64,000 nt of DNA. Source: JBDIAR01 sp039812545. GTDB lineage: Bacteria; Actinomycetota; Actinomycetes; Actinomycetales; Dermatophilaceae. Positions 50,080-62,569 of this stretch are shown piece by piece. Numbering within the stretch: the stretch's first letter is position 1; each line of letters starts with the position of its first letter. Where the stretch lies: NCBI GenBank assembly GCA_039812545.1, contig JBDIAR010000002.1, positions 1-64,000 of the forward strand, in the 5' to 3' direction. Under the pieces are notes generated by a model. It was not told the origin of the DNA. It saw only the letters and a program-made list of their open reading frames with translations, and ran no database searches. Position numbers and translations under genes: made by a program.

Positions 50080-51312
50080 TCAGGCCCCGACGGCCTTGCG
50101 CAGTTCCTCGACCCGGTTGGTCTGCTCCCAGGTGAAGGCCCGCTCGACGCCCTCAGCCTGCGTCCGGCCGAAGTGCCCGTATGCCGCGGTCGGCTGGTAG
50201 ATCGCTCGGAGCAGGTCGAGCTCCTCGATGATCACGGCCGGCCGCAGGTCGAAGACCGACAAGATGGCAGTGCGGATCCGGTCCGCGTCGTACTTCTCCG
50301 TGCCGAACGTCTCGACATAGATCCCGACCGGGTGCGCCGCGCCGATGGCATACGCGACCTGCACCTCGCAGCGGGACGCGAGGCCCGCGGCGACGACATT
50401 CTTGGCGACCCAGCGGGTGGCATACGCGGCTGACCGGTCCACCTTGCTCGGGTCCTTGCCGGAGAACGCCCCGCCGCCGTGCCGGGCCATGCCGCCGTAG
50501 GTGTCGACGATGATCTTGCGACCGGTGAGCCCGGCGTCGCCCATCGGACCGCCGATCTCGAAGCGCCCGGTCGGGTTGATCAGGGTGCGGTAGTCCGAGA
50601 TGTCCAGGTCGTTGCCGGCGTCCTTGAGTTCGGCCAGGACCGGGGCGATGACGTGGTCGCGGATGTCCGGGATGAGCAGCCCCTCCAGCGAGATGTCGCC
50701 GGCGTGCTGGCTGGAGACGACGACCGTGTCGAGCTTGACGGCCTTGTCGCCGTCGTAGGAGATCGTCACCTGGGTCTTGCCGTCCGGACGCAGGTACGGC
50801 AGTTCACGCGTCTTGCGGACCTGGGTGAGGCGTTCGGCCAGCCGGTGCGCCAGGTGGATCGGCAGCGGCATGAGTTCGGCGGTGTCCTCGCAGGCGTACC
50901 CGAACATCAGCCCCTGATCGCCCGCGCCCTGCTTGTCGTAGGCGTCCAGGGCCGCGTCGCCCGCCCGGTTCTCGTATGCCGTGTCGACGCCTTGGGCGAT
51001 ATCCGGGCTCTGCGCGCCGATGGACACCTCGACCCCGCAGCTGGCGCCGTCGAAACCCTTTGTCGAGGAGTCGTAGCCGATCCGCAGGACGGTGTCGCGC
51101 ACGATCCGCGGGATCTCGACGTATGCCTCCGTCGTCACCTCACCGGCGACGTGGACCAGGCCCGTGGTGACCATCGTCTCGACGGCGACCCGAGCCTTGG
51201 GGTCGGCTCCGATGATCGCGTCGAGGATGGCGTCGGAGATCTGGTCGCAGATCTTGTCGGGGTGCCCCTCGGTGACGGACTCGGACGTGAACAGACGGCC
51301 GGTTGTGGACAC
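50080..51312 (-). CDS. metK: S-adenosylmethionine synthetase
   Basis: A 410-residue enzyme making SAM from ATP and methionine. Signatures are SESVTEGHPDKICDQISDA, GAGDQGLMFGYACEDT and GGGAFSGKDPSKVDRSAAY (P-loop-like). The GTG at 51312 has AAGGAG 6 nt upstream. The 84-bp leader before it shows no SAM-riboswitch-like structure to my eye. It holds five GTATGCC words. Supplies the methyltransferases RsmB and the two orphan methyltransferases of this window, among others. Confidence 0.97.
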   Translation of the reverse strand: MSTTGRLFTSESVTEGHPDKICDQISDAILDAIIGADPKARVAVETMVTTGLVHVAGEVTTEAYVEIPRIVRDTVLRIGYDSSTKGFDGASCGVEVSIGAQSPDIAQGVDTAYENRAGDAALDAYDKQGAGDQGLMFGYACEDTAELMPLPIHLAHRLAERLTQVRKTRELPYLRPDGKTQVTISYDGDKAVKLDTVVVSSQHAGDISLEGLLIPDIRDHVIAPVLAELKDAGNDLDISDYRTLINPTGRFEIGGPMGDAGLTGRKIIVDTYGGMARHGGGAFSGKDPSKVDRSAAYATRWVAKNVVAAGLASRCEVQVAYAIGAAHPVGIYVETFGTEKYDADRIRTAILSVFDLRPAVIIEELDLLRAIYQPTAAYGHFGRTQAEGVERAFTWEQTNRVEELRKAVGA

Positions 51313-51396
51313 GCAGGCTCCTTGCTGATGGGTGATGTGCGCCGTCCGCCGCGGGCCGCAACGGGCGGCCACGGCGGGGTGGATGCTCGCTCAAGT

Positions 51397-52677
51397 CTAT
51401 TGCGGTGGCACCGAATGGTCGGCCAGGTCCCGGATGACGTCGCACACCGCGTCGGCGACGACGGCCTTGGCGGCCGGCCCGACGGTGCGGACCTCGGCGC
51501 TGTCCCGGCGCAGGATGTGGATGGTGTTGACGTCCTGCCCAAAGGTCTTGTCGACGCCGACCTCGTTGGCGATGATCGCGTCGCAGCCCTTGCGGGTCAG
51601 CTTCGCGCGGGCGTGATCGACCACGGTGCCGTCCGCGTCGCCGGTTTCGGCCGCGAATCCCACGATGACCGGTCGAACCCCGGCTCCACGACGGCGCACC
51701 AGCCCGGCGAGGATGTCCGGGTTGCGGACCAGTTCGACGGTGGGGCCGGGCATGCCCTCCTCCTGCGGGGCTGGCACGCCCGTCGAGGCATCCGGTCCGG
51801 CATCGGGGGGGTGGGTCTTCTTGATCTTCGCCGCCGCGTAGGTCGCCGGGCGGAAGTCGGCCACGGCGGCCGCCATCACGATGGCATCGGCGTCGCCGAA
51901 TCGGGCGTCCACTGCGTCCCTGAGGTCCAGCGCGGTCGTCACGGGGACGACAAGCGCTTCGGTGGGCGCCGGGAGGGCCACATTGGCCGAGACCAGAGTC
52001 ACCCGGGCGCCGCGCGCGGCGGCCGCCGCCGCAATGGCATACCCCTGTTTGCCGGATGACCGGTTGCCGAGGAACCGCACGGGGTCCAACGGTTCACGCG
52101 TCCCGCCGGCGGTGACGACCACGTGCAATCCGGTCAGGTCCGGCTTCGTCGCCGGTTCCACGACCGCCAGGGCGGCGGCATACAACTCCCCGGGCTCGGG
52201 CAGGCGGCCGGCACCGCTGTCGGCACCGGTCAGGCGACCCGACGCGGGGTCGACGATGTGGACGCCACGACTGCGCAGGGTCGCGACATTGGCCTGGGTG
52301 GCCGGGTGTTCCCACATCTCGGTGTGCATGGCCGGGGCCAGGACGACCGGCGCCCGCGTGGTGAGCAGCGTGTTGGTCAACAGGTCGTCGGCCAGTCCGG
52401 CCGCGGCCCTGGCCAGCAGATCGGCGGTCGCGGGAGCCACCACGACGAGATCGGCCTGTTGTCCGATCCGCACGTGCGGCACCTGCGCGGGATCCTCGAA
52501 GACGTCGGTACGGGCGGGCTTACCGGACAGCGCCGACCACGTCGCGGCTCCGACGAACTCCAACGCCGCCCGAGTCGGCACCACGGTCACGTCGTGGCCG
52601 TTCTCGGTGAACAGACGCAACAGCGAACACGCCTTGTATGCCGCGATGCCGCCGCTGACGCCGAGGACGACGCGCAT
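51397..52677 (-). CDS. coaBC: Bifunctional phosphopantothenoylcysteine decarboxylase / phosphopantothenate-cysteine ligase
   Basis: A 426-residue fusion. CoaC (residues 1 to about 185) is a flavoprotein with GVSGGIAAYKACSLLR, the active-site His in PHVRIGQQADLVVVAPATAD, LAPAMHTEMWEHP and the substrate clamp region near residue 155. CoaB (about 190-420) has VVTAGGTREPLDPVRFLGNRSSGKQG and the DAIIANEVG motif. It makes 4'-phosphopantetheine in CoA synthesis, CoaE being the last enzyme. ATG at 52677; rpoZ ends 9 bp upstream. Confidence 0.96.
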   Translation of the reverse strand: MRVVLGVSGGIAAYKACSLLRLFTENGHDVTVVPTRAALEFVGAATWSALSGKPARTDVFEDPAQVPHVRIGQQADLVVVAPATADLLARAAAGLADDLLTNTLLTTRAPVVLAPAMHTEMWEHPATQANVATLRSRGVHIVDPASGRLTGADSGAGRLPEPGELYAAALAVVEPATKPDLTGLHVVVTAGGTREPLDPVRFLGNRSSGKQGYAIAAAAAARGARVTLVSANVALPAPTEALVVPVTTALDLRDAVDARFGDADAIVMAAAVADFRPATYAAAKIKKTHPPDAGPDASTGVPAPQEEGMPGPTVELVRNPDILAGLVRRRGAGVRPVIVGFAAETGDADGTVVDHARAKLTRKGCDAIIANEVGVDKTFGQDVNTIHILRRDSAEVRTVGPAAKAVVADAVCDVIRDLADHSVPPQ

Positions 52678-52686
52678 GCCCGTGGG

Positions 52687-52950
52687 TCAGTCCTCGATGG
52701 GGGTCGACGTCAACAGGCCGGCGTTGATTTCGCGCAGGGCGATCGACAGCGGCTTCTCGTGGACGTCGGTGTCGACCAGGGGGCCGACATAGTCGAGCAG
52801 GCCTTCCTGCAATTGCGAGTAGTACGAGTTGATCTGGCGGGCCCGCTTGGCGCCGTAGATCACCAGGGCGTACTTCGAGTCGGCCGCCTGGAGGAGTTCG
52901 TCGATCGGCGGGTTGGTGATGCCGATGGGGTTCGCCTGGGTTCCGGACAC
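52687..52950 (-). CDS. rpoZ: DNA-directed RNA polymerase omega subunit
   Basis: An 87-residue subunit that aids assembly of RNA polymerase. The core INPPIDELL-like ITNPPIDELLQAADSKYALVIYGAKRARQIN and the EKPLSIALREINAGLLT end are unmistakable. The GTG at 52950 (SGTQANPIGITNPP) gives the short N-terminus typical of Streptomyces-like RpoZ. An ATG at 52998 would add 16 residues and has GGGAAG nearby, so the start is not certain. Placed between gmk and coaBC as usual. Confidence 0.95.
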   Translation of the reverse strand: MSGTQANPIGITNPPIDELLQAADSKYALVIYGAKRARQINSYYSQLQEGLLDYVGPLVDTDVHEKPLSIALREINAGLLTSTPIED

Positions 52951-53008
52951 GCGCGTCTCATTTCCGATGCAGATGGGGTTCCCAGCGCAGGTGACCATGG
53001 GCTTCCCA

Positions 53009-53590
53009 TCAATGATGATGTGGGGATCTCATCAATGATACGAGTTCCTCGCTGGCCCGGCGCACATCGTCGTTGACGACCACGGCGTCGAACTCGCCCT
53101 GGGCGGCCAGTTCGATGCGCGCGGTGACCAGTCGGCGCTCCCGTTCGGCGGCGTCCTCGGTGCCCCGGCCGGCGAGTCGATCGACGAGGTCCTCCCAGGT
53201 CGGCGGGGCGAGGAAGACGAAGAAGGCGTCCGGTTTGGTGCGCCGGACCTGACGAGCACCTTGCAGGTCGATCTCCAGCAAGGCCAACCGACCGGCGGCC
53301 AGGGCCCGGTCAACCGGCCCCCGCGGCGTGCCGTACCGGGCCACGCCGTGCACCACCGCCCACTCCAGGAACTCGTTCGCCGCGACCAGCCGGTCGAACT
53401 CGGTGTCGCTGACGAAGTGGTAGTGGACCCCGTCGATCTCCCCGGGCCGGGGCGCGCGGGTGGTCATGGACACCGAGAACCACACCTGCGGGAAGTGGTC
53501 GCGCACGTATGCCGAGACCGTCCCCTTCCCGACGGCCGTGGGTCCGGCCAGGACCGTCAGCCGAGGCGCGGCGCCATCGGGACCAGCCAC
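53009..53590 (-). CDS. gmk: Guanylate kinase
   Basis: A 193-residue enzyme phosphorylating GMP to GDP. Walker A is VLAGPTAVGKGTVSAYV, the GMP-binding region SVSMTTRAPRPGEIDGVHYHFVS, and ALLEIDLQGARQVR the Walker B. The C-terminal tail ends PHHH, encoded in an ATG/ATC-rich stretch with two ATCAATGAT repeats near 53000-53037. GTG at 53590, 7 nt after the mihF stop. Confidence 0.96.
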   Translation of the reverse strand: MAGPDGAAPRLTVLAGPTAVGKGTVSAYVRDHFPQVWFSVSMTTRAPRPGEIDGVHYHFVSDTEFDRLVAANEFLEWAVVHGVARYGTPRGPVDRALAAGRLALLEIDLQGARQVRRTKPDAFFVFLAPPTWEDLVDRLAGRGTEDAAERERRLVTARIELAAQGEFDAVVVNDDVRRASEELVSLMRSPHHH

Positions 53591-53597
53591 GTCCGAC

Positions 53598-53915
53598 TCA
53601 CGCCTGGTCGAACCGCGCGAGCAGCGCCGAGACCTGATTGCTACCCAAGCCGCGGATCCGCCTGGTCTCGGCGATCCCGATGTCGGACATGATCTGCTCG
53701 GCCCGGCGCCGCCCGACGCCGGGCATCGCCTCCAGCAGGGCCGCGACCTTCATCTTCGCGATGACCTCGTTGCGCCGGCCTTCTTCGATGACCCCGGCCA
53801 ATGTGCTCCCGCCGTACTTGAGGCTGTTCTTGACCGCCGCCCGTTCTCGTCGCGCCGCGGCGGCCTTTTCCAGTGCGGCAGCACGTTCCTCGGGCGTCAG
53901 TGGGGGCAGCGCCAC
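53598..53915 (-). CDS. mihF: Integration host factor, actinobacterial type (mIHF)
   Basis: A 105-residue nucleoid protein. It starts VALPPLTPEERAAALEKAAAARRERAAVKNSLK, followed by a helix-two-turns-helix DNA-binding part (MPGVGRRRAEQIMSDIGIAETRRIRGLGSNQ). It binds and bends DNA and is essential in mycobacteria; it is unrelated in sequence to E. coli IHF. The GTG at 53915 has GGAGAGG upstream. A 134-bp gap separates it from pyrF, so it may have its own promoter. Confidence 0.95.
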   Translation of the reverse strand: MALPPLTPEERAAALEKAAAARRERAAVKNSLKYGGSTLAGVIEEGRRNEVIAKMKVAALLEAMPGVGRRRAEQIMSDIGIAETRRIRGLGSNQVSALLARFDQA

Positions 53916-54049
53916 GGTGGGTTCCTCTCCTGCTTCGGGCGGGCACGGTGGTTTCGGGACGTGCACTGTCTTGCGGTGTGCTCGGTGTCGGCAGTGCTCG
54001 GTTTCGCTGTGCTCGACGCCGCTTGCGGCGGCGGTCGGGTGGCGACAGA

Positions 54050-54922
54050 TTACCCCGCGGCAACGCTCAGCATGTCGGCAACGGCGGATCCGTGGTCCAC
54101 CGTCCGCCGACGCAACTGCTGCACCGACGGCCCGGCGGAGAGCACCTCGCGGCTTGAACTGGCGAGGACCTGGGTCAGGGCGCCGACGAACACTCGTCGC
54201 AGGTCGGCCGCCGAGGCTCCCTGGGCGCCCAGTCCCGGCGCGAGGATCGGTCCCCCCATCGCCGCCAGGTCGATGGCGAGGTCCTGGACGGCGGTGCCGA
54301 CGGTCGCGCCCACGACCAGGCCCACGTGGCCGAGTTCGCCGCGGGCGTGCGCTCCCGCGTTGTCGGCGCCGGCTGCCGCGGCGACGGCGGCGGCCACCGT
54401 GCGCCCGTCGCGCGTGGCGTGTTGCACCTGTGCACCTTCGGGGTTCGAGGTGAGGGCCAGGACGAACAGACCGCGGTCATGGGTCGCCGCCAGGTCGATC
54501 GCCGGCCGTAACGACTCGTACCCGAGGTACGGGCTCACGGTGATCGCGTCCGGCGGTGCGGGCGCGTCCGCGCCCAGGAAGGCTTCGGCATACGCGTCCA
54601 TGGTGCTGCCGATGTCGCCGCGCTTGACGTCGAGCACGACGAGGGTCCCGGCCTCGCGCAGTGACCGGATCGTGCGTTCCAGGATCGCGATGCCGGCGGA
54701 GCCGAAGACTTCGAAGAACGCGGACTGGGGCTTGACCGCGGCCACCACTCCCCCGAACGCCTCCACGCAGGTCATCGCGAAGCGCTCCAGACCGACCAGA
54801 TCGTATGCCAGTCCCCATGATTCGACGAGGGTTCGGTGCGGGTCGATGCCGACGCAGAGCGGACCGTGGCGGTCCATGGCCGCCCGCAGCCGGACGCCGA
54901 ACGAGCCGGGGGTGGTGGTCAT
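54050..54922 (-). CDS. pyrF: Orotidine 5'-phosphate decarboxylase (class 2)
   Basis: A 290-residue enzyme giving UMP, the last step of de novo pyrimidine synthesis. The Lys-Asp catalytic motif is LVVLDVKRGDIGSTMDAYAEA; VAAVKPQSAFFE and PLCVGIDPHRTLV are also family-typical. The length and motif mark the mycobacterial-type PyrF2. ATG at 54922 overlaps pyrD (ATGA). Confidence 0.96.
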   Translation of the reverse strand: MTTTPGSFGVRLRAAMDRHGPLCVGIDPHRTLVESWGLAYDLVGLERFAMTCVEAFGGVVAAVKPQSAFFEVFGSAGIAILERTIRSLREAGTLVVLDVKRGDIGSTMDAYAEAFLGADAPAPPDAITVSPYLGYESLRPAIDLAATHDRGLFVLALTSNPEGAQVQHATRDGRTVAAAVAAAAGADNAGAHARGELGHVGLVVGATVGTAVQDLAIDLAAMGGPILAPGLGAQGASAADLRRVFVGALTQVLASSSREVLSAGPSVQQLRRRTVDHGSAVADMLSVAAG

Positions 54923-55863
54923 CGGTGGGCCACCCCGATCACGTCGGCGAACGCGGCATACCCGCGCAGCGTGAGCAGTTCGGTCAGTTCACGCAACACC
55001 CGGGCCGGCGCGGTCGGGTCGTTGAACGTGGCCGTGCCGACCTGAATGGCGTTGGCCCCCGCGGCGACGAGTTCGAGGGCGTCCCGGCCGGTGCGGACCC
55101 CGCCTACCCCGACGATGGGGATCGTCGGCAGGCGGCCCTCGATCATTCCCCGCCGGCACTGCCAGATGGCGCGCACGGCGACCGGTCGGATCGCCGGGCC
55201 GGACAGCCCGCCGGTGATCCCGGCCAGCCGGGGTCGGAGCCGATCGGTGTCGATGGACATCCCGAGCAGGGTGTTGATCATGGTCAAACCGTTGGCGCCG
55301 GCCTTCGCACAGGCCGAGGCGACCGCGACGATGTCGGTGACGTCGGCGGTCAGTTTGACGAGCACGGGGATCTCCCGGGGTACCTGGTCGCGCACCAGCG
55401 AGATCACCTTCGCCGAGGCCAGCGGGTCGCAGGCGAAGACCAGTCCACGCGAGGCGACATTGGGACAGGAGATATTCACCTCGACCGCGGCGACGGCGTC
55501 GAAAGCCGAGCTGCGGCGCAATACGCCTGCCACCTGGGCGAATTCGGAGCTGCTCTCGCCGCCGATGGAGACGATGACCCGGGCTCCGACGGACTTCAAC
55601 CAGGGCAGGTCGTCGGCGCAGAACGCCTCGATGCCGGGGCCCTGCAAGCCGATCGAGTTGAGCATTCCCGACGGGGTCTCCGCCATTCTCGGCGTGCCGC
55701 GGCCGCTGCGCGGCTCCATCATGACCGTCTTGGTGACGAAGGCGCCGAGCCCGGCCACGTCGAAGAATCGGTGCAGTTCCCGGCCGTTCGCGGCGCAGCC
55801 CGACGCGGTCATCACCGGATTGGGCAGGGTCTGGCCGCCGAGGCGGGTGGACATGTCGATCAT
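54919..55863 (-). CDS. pyrD: Dihydroorotate dehydrogenase, class 1B catalytic subunit
   Basis: A 314-residue FMN barrel oxidising dihydroorotate to orotate. The active-site Cys is in VEVNISCPNVASRG, as expected for class 1 (class 2 has Ser). LPNPVMTASGCAANG, FVTKTVMMEPRSG, and the FMN-binding GVGGVRTGRDALELVAAGA are present. The ATG at 55863 overlaps pyrK (ATGA). The presence of pyrK makes this the NAD-dependent 1B type. Confidence 0.95.
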   Translation of the reverse strand: MIDMSTRLGGQTLPNPVMTASGCAANGRELHRFFDVAGLGAFVTKTVMMEPRSGRGTPRMAETPSGMLNSIGLQGPGIEAFCADDLPWLKSVGARVIVSIGGESSSEFAQVAGVLRRSSAFDAVAAVEVNISCPNVASRGLVFACDPLASAKVISLVRDQVPREIPVLVKLTADVTDIVAVASACAKAGANGLTMINTLLGMSIDTDRLRPRLAGITGGLSGPAIRPVAVRAIWQCRRGMIEGRLPTIPIVGVGGVRTGRDALELVAAGANAIQVGTATFNDPTAPARVLRELTELLTLRGYAAFADVIGVAHR

Positions 55864-56761
55864 GACGGCCCCACCCCCGGGATCGGCCGGGGCGCCCCCA
55901 CGCAGTCGTCGGGCACCGTGCCGATCCCGTCCTCGAAGGCGTCCCAACGAATCCGGTCACCACGGAACACCGGCCCCTCGACGCACGACCTCGTCATCCG
56001 GGTCTGTCCGTCGGCGCCGACCACGGGCAGCACGCACGTCATACACACCCCGACTCCGCACGCCATCGCCTCTTCGACGGCGACCTGCGACACGGCACCC
56101 TGGCGCGCCGAGATCTCGGCGACGGCCTGGAGCATGGCCATCGGTCCGCAGGCGTAGACGACCGCGGCACCACTCAAGGCGATGACATCGCCGAGCACGT
56201 CGCTGATCCAACCCTGCACGCCCGCCGAACCGTCGTCCGTGGTCACCGTCAATCCGTCGGCCACGCGACGGCCTTCGCCCACCCCGAAGAGCTTCTCCTC
56301 GGTGGCGGCCCCCAGCACGAGTTCGACGTGACAGCCCCGCTCGGTCAGGGTTTCGGCCAGCCAGAACATCGGGGCGCTGCCGTACCCACCGCCGACCAGG
56401 ACGCAGGCGGTCGGGTCCTTCGGCAGCGGGAAGGCCCGCCCCAGCGGCCCGACGAGGTCGACCTCGTCGTGAGGTCGCAAGCCGGCCAGCCAGGAACTCC
56501 CGGGCCCGACGGCCGAGACCACGATGTCGAGCGTTCCGCCGTAGGTGCCGGATGCGTCGGCCCGGTGGATGGAGAACGACCGGCGCAGAAGATGAGCCGA
56601 CTCGTCGCCGCCGACGGCGAGCGCGACGAACTGCCCGGGCCGTGCCAGGGCCGCCGCATCCGGGGCGGCGAAGGTCAGGTGCCGGTAGGCCCCGGCCTGT
56701 CGGGACGCCACGAGTTCGGCGCTCACCTTGGCGACTCCCGAGACATGGGGTGGCGTCAGGG

Positions 56762-56765
<4 letters not shown>
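55860..56765 (-). CDS. pyrK: Dihydroorotate dehydrogenase electron transfer subunit
   Basis: A 301-residue FAD/[2Fe-2S] protein passing electrons from PyrD to NAD+. The FAD motif is LLRRSFSIHRAD, the NAD site VLVGGGYGSAPMF, and the iron-sulfur cysteines are in EAMACGVGVCMTCVLPVV and RSCVEGPVF. The GTG at 56765 overlaps carB by 4 nt; upstream extension of the frame lies inside carB. Confidence 0.94.
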
Positions 56766-60069
<3,304 letters not shown>

Positions 60070-60070
<1 letters not shown>

Positions 60071-61266
60071 CAGCGGTCCCGCCCTTGACGCCACGGCGAG
60101 CCGTTGTCACGCATGAGCGTGGCGAGCCGGTCGAAGAGGTACCCGGCGTCGTGCGGGCCGGCCGCCGCCTCCGGGTGGTACTGCACCGAGAACGCCGGCC
60201 GGTCGAGACACTCCAGGCCCTCCACCACGTCGTCGTTGAGGCACAGATGCGACACCCGGACCCGGCCGTAGGGCGTGTCCGACTCGCGGTCGATCGGGGC
60301 TCGCACCGCGAAGCCGTGGTTATGCGCCGTCACCTCGACCTTGCCCGTCGTGCGGTCGATCACCGGTTGGTTGATGCCGCGGTGGCCGTATTTCAGCTTG
60401 TACGTGTCGAACCCCAACGCACGGCCGAGCAATTGGTTGCCGAAGCAGATCCCGAAGAAGGGAACTCCGGCGTCGAGCACGTGTCGCAGCAGAGCCACCT
60501 CGCGGTCGGCGGTGGAGGGGTCGCCGGGCCCGTTGGAGAAGAAGACTCCGTCCGGGCGCAGCTCCGCCAACTCGGCGAAAGTGGTGGAAGCGGGCAGCAC
60601 GTGCACGCGAATTCCGCGCTGCGCCATGAGTTGTGGCGTCATCGCCTTGATGCCGAGGTCGAGCGCGGCGACGGTGAACAAGGCGCCTCCCGTCGGTTCG
60701 ACGACATAGGGTTCGCGCGTCGTCACCTCGTCCACCAGGTTGGCACCCGCCATCCGGGGACTGCCCAGAACCCGGTCGAGCAGTTGATCGTCCCGAGCCA
60801 GCCCGGCGCCGGAGAAGATGCCGACCCGCATCGCCCCCCGCTCCCGCAGATGCCGGGTGAGGGCACGCGTGTCGATCCCGCAGATCCCGACGACGCCCTG
60901 TTTGCGAAGCTCGTCTTCCAGGTCGCCGGTGGCGCGCCAATTCGACGCCCGCACAGCGGGGTCGCGCACGACGTAACCGGACACCCAGATCCGGTCCGAC
61001 TCGTCGTCCTCGTCGTTGACTCCGGTGTTGCCGATATGCGGTGCCGTCATGACGACGACCTGGCGGTGATAGGACGGATCGGTCAACGTCTCCTGATAAC
61101 CGGTCATCGCCGTACAGAAGACCGCCTCGCCGAAGGTCGTCCCCGTCGCGGCATACGCCCGGCCCCGGAAGACCCGACCGTCTTCGAGGAGGAGGACGGC
61201 GGGCTCGCGTCGAAGCAGCGAGTGGTGGCCCGAGGCGGTCTGCGCCGCCGGCATCGCGAGAGTCAC
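60070..61266 (-). CDS. carA: Carbamoyl phosphate synthase small subunit
   Basis: A 398-residue glutaminase subunit. The class I amidotransferase triad is Cys in VPFFGICFGNQLLGRA, with His and Glu in FSVQYHPEAAAGPHD; the N-terminal CPSase domain has EAVFCTAMTGYQETLTDPSYHRQVV. The first 20 residues vary, so the ATG four codons in (61254) is an alternative to GTG 61266. It starts 7 bp after pyrC; the membrane-protein gene that many actinobacteria carry between pyrC and carA is absent. Confidence 0.96.
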
Positions 61267-61273
61267 CGTCCGC

Positions 61274-62569
61274 TCACCACGGCGTGCGCTCGGGTCTGAC
61301 CGGACGCCCGCGCAACACGGTCAGCCGCGGTATGCCGGTGAACGTCCGGCCGTGCCAAGGGTTGTTGCGGGACAGCGAGTACGTGATGTCGCGGTCCACG
61401 GTCACGGTCGCGTCCGATTCGATCAGCGTGAGGTTCGCCGGTTCCCCGACCGCCAGCGGACGCCCATGACCGGACAACCGGGCGATCTGGGCGGGCTGCT
61501 CGGACATGACTCGGGCCACATCGGCCCAGGTCATCCGGCCGGTCCGCACCATGAGTTCGCCGACCACCATCAGCGAGGTCTCCAGGCCGACCATCCCGAA
61601 CGACGCATCGACGAAGGCGTGCTCCTTCAGGTGCCGGGCGTGCGGGGCGTGGTCGGTGGCGACCGCGTCGATCGTCCCGTCCACCAACGCTTCTCGCAGC
61701 GCGAGGGTGTCTTCGCTCGGCCGCAGCGGCGGGTTGACCTTGTACACCGGGTCGTATCCGGCGACCTCGTCGGTCGTCAGCATGAGGTGATGGGGAGTCA
61801 CCTCGGCGGTGACCCGGATCCCCTGCGCCTTGGCCCACCGGATGACCTCGACGCTGGCCGCGGTCGAGACGTGGGCGACGTGCAGGCGCGAGCCGGTGTA
61901 CTTGGCGAGCATGACGTCGCGGGCCACGATCGTCTCCTCGGCGACCGCCGGCCAGCCGGGCAGGCCCAAGCGACCCGACAACTCCCCTTCGTGGCAGCAC
62001 GCCTTGGCGTCGGCGAGTTTCGGGTCCTGCGAGTGTTGCGAGATCACCCCGTCGAACGCCTTGACGTACTCCAGCGCCCGGCGCATAACCCGCGAGTCGT
62101 GGACGCACTTGCCGTCGTCGGAGAACATGCTCACCCCGGCGCGAGAGCGGTGCATGAGGCCCAACTCGGCGAGTTCGACGCCTGCGAGCCCCTTGGTGAC
62201 GGCACCGACCGGGTAGACGTCAACCAGCCCCACACGCCGTCCGATGTCGTGGACTCGCTCGGCGACCTCGGGAGTGTCGGTCACCGGGTCGGTGTTCGCC
62301 ATCGCGCACACCGCGGTGAAGCCGCCCGCCGCGGCCGCCGCCGAACCCGTCGCGATCGTCTCGGAGTCCTCGAAACCCGGTTCGCGCAGATGCACGTGCA
62401 GATCGACCAACCCGGGGAGCGCGACCAGTCCGTCGGCGTCGATGACCTCGGCGCCCTTGGGCGCACCGACCTTCCCGATCTCGGCAATGACCCCGTCGCG
62501 CACCAGCAGGTCGGCGCCGTTGTCCCCCAACAGTCGTGCGCCACGGACGACCAGCGTTTCGGTGGTCAT
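61274..62569 (-). CDS. pyrC: Dihydroorotase
   Basis: A 431-residue class I dihydroorotase. Metal ligands are in LVDLHVHLREPGFEDSETI (HxH), HSQDPKL and LHVAHVSTAASVEVI; the catalytic Asp is in AVATDHAPH. It cyclises carbamoyl aspartate to dihydroorotate. ATG at 62569 overlaps pyrB (ATGA). Confidence 0.97.
   Translation of the reverse strand: MTTETLVVRGARLLGDNGADLLVRDGVIAEIGKVGAPKGAEVIDADGLVALPGLVDLHVHLREPGFEDSETIATGSAAAAAGGFTAVCAMANTDPVTDTPEVAERVHDIGRRVGLVDVYPVGAVTKGLAGVELAELGLMHRSRAGVSMFSDDGKCVHDSRVMRRALEYVKAFDGVISQHSQDPKLADAKACCHEGELSGRLGLPGWPAVAEETIVARDVMLAKYTGSRLHVAHVSTAASVEVIRWAKAQGIRVTAEVTPHHLMLTTDEVAGYDPVYKVNPPLRPSEDTLALREALVDGTIDAVATDHAPHARHLKEHAFVDASFGMVGLETSLMVVGELMVRTGRMTWADVARVMSEQPAQIARLSGHGRPLAVGEPANLTLIESDATVTVDRDITYSLSRNNPWHGRTFTGIPRLTVLRGRPVRPERTPW

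Noticed and set aside
51313..51396. SAM riboswitch before metK
   Set aside because: The leader is only 84 bp and I see no conserved SAM-aptamer helices; a plain SD is present.
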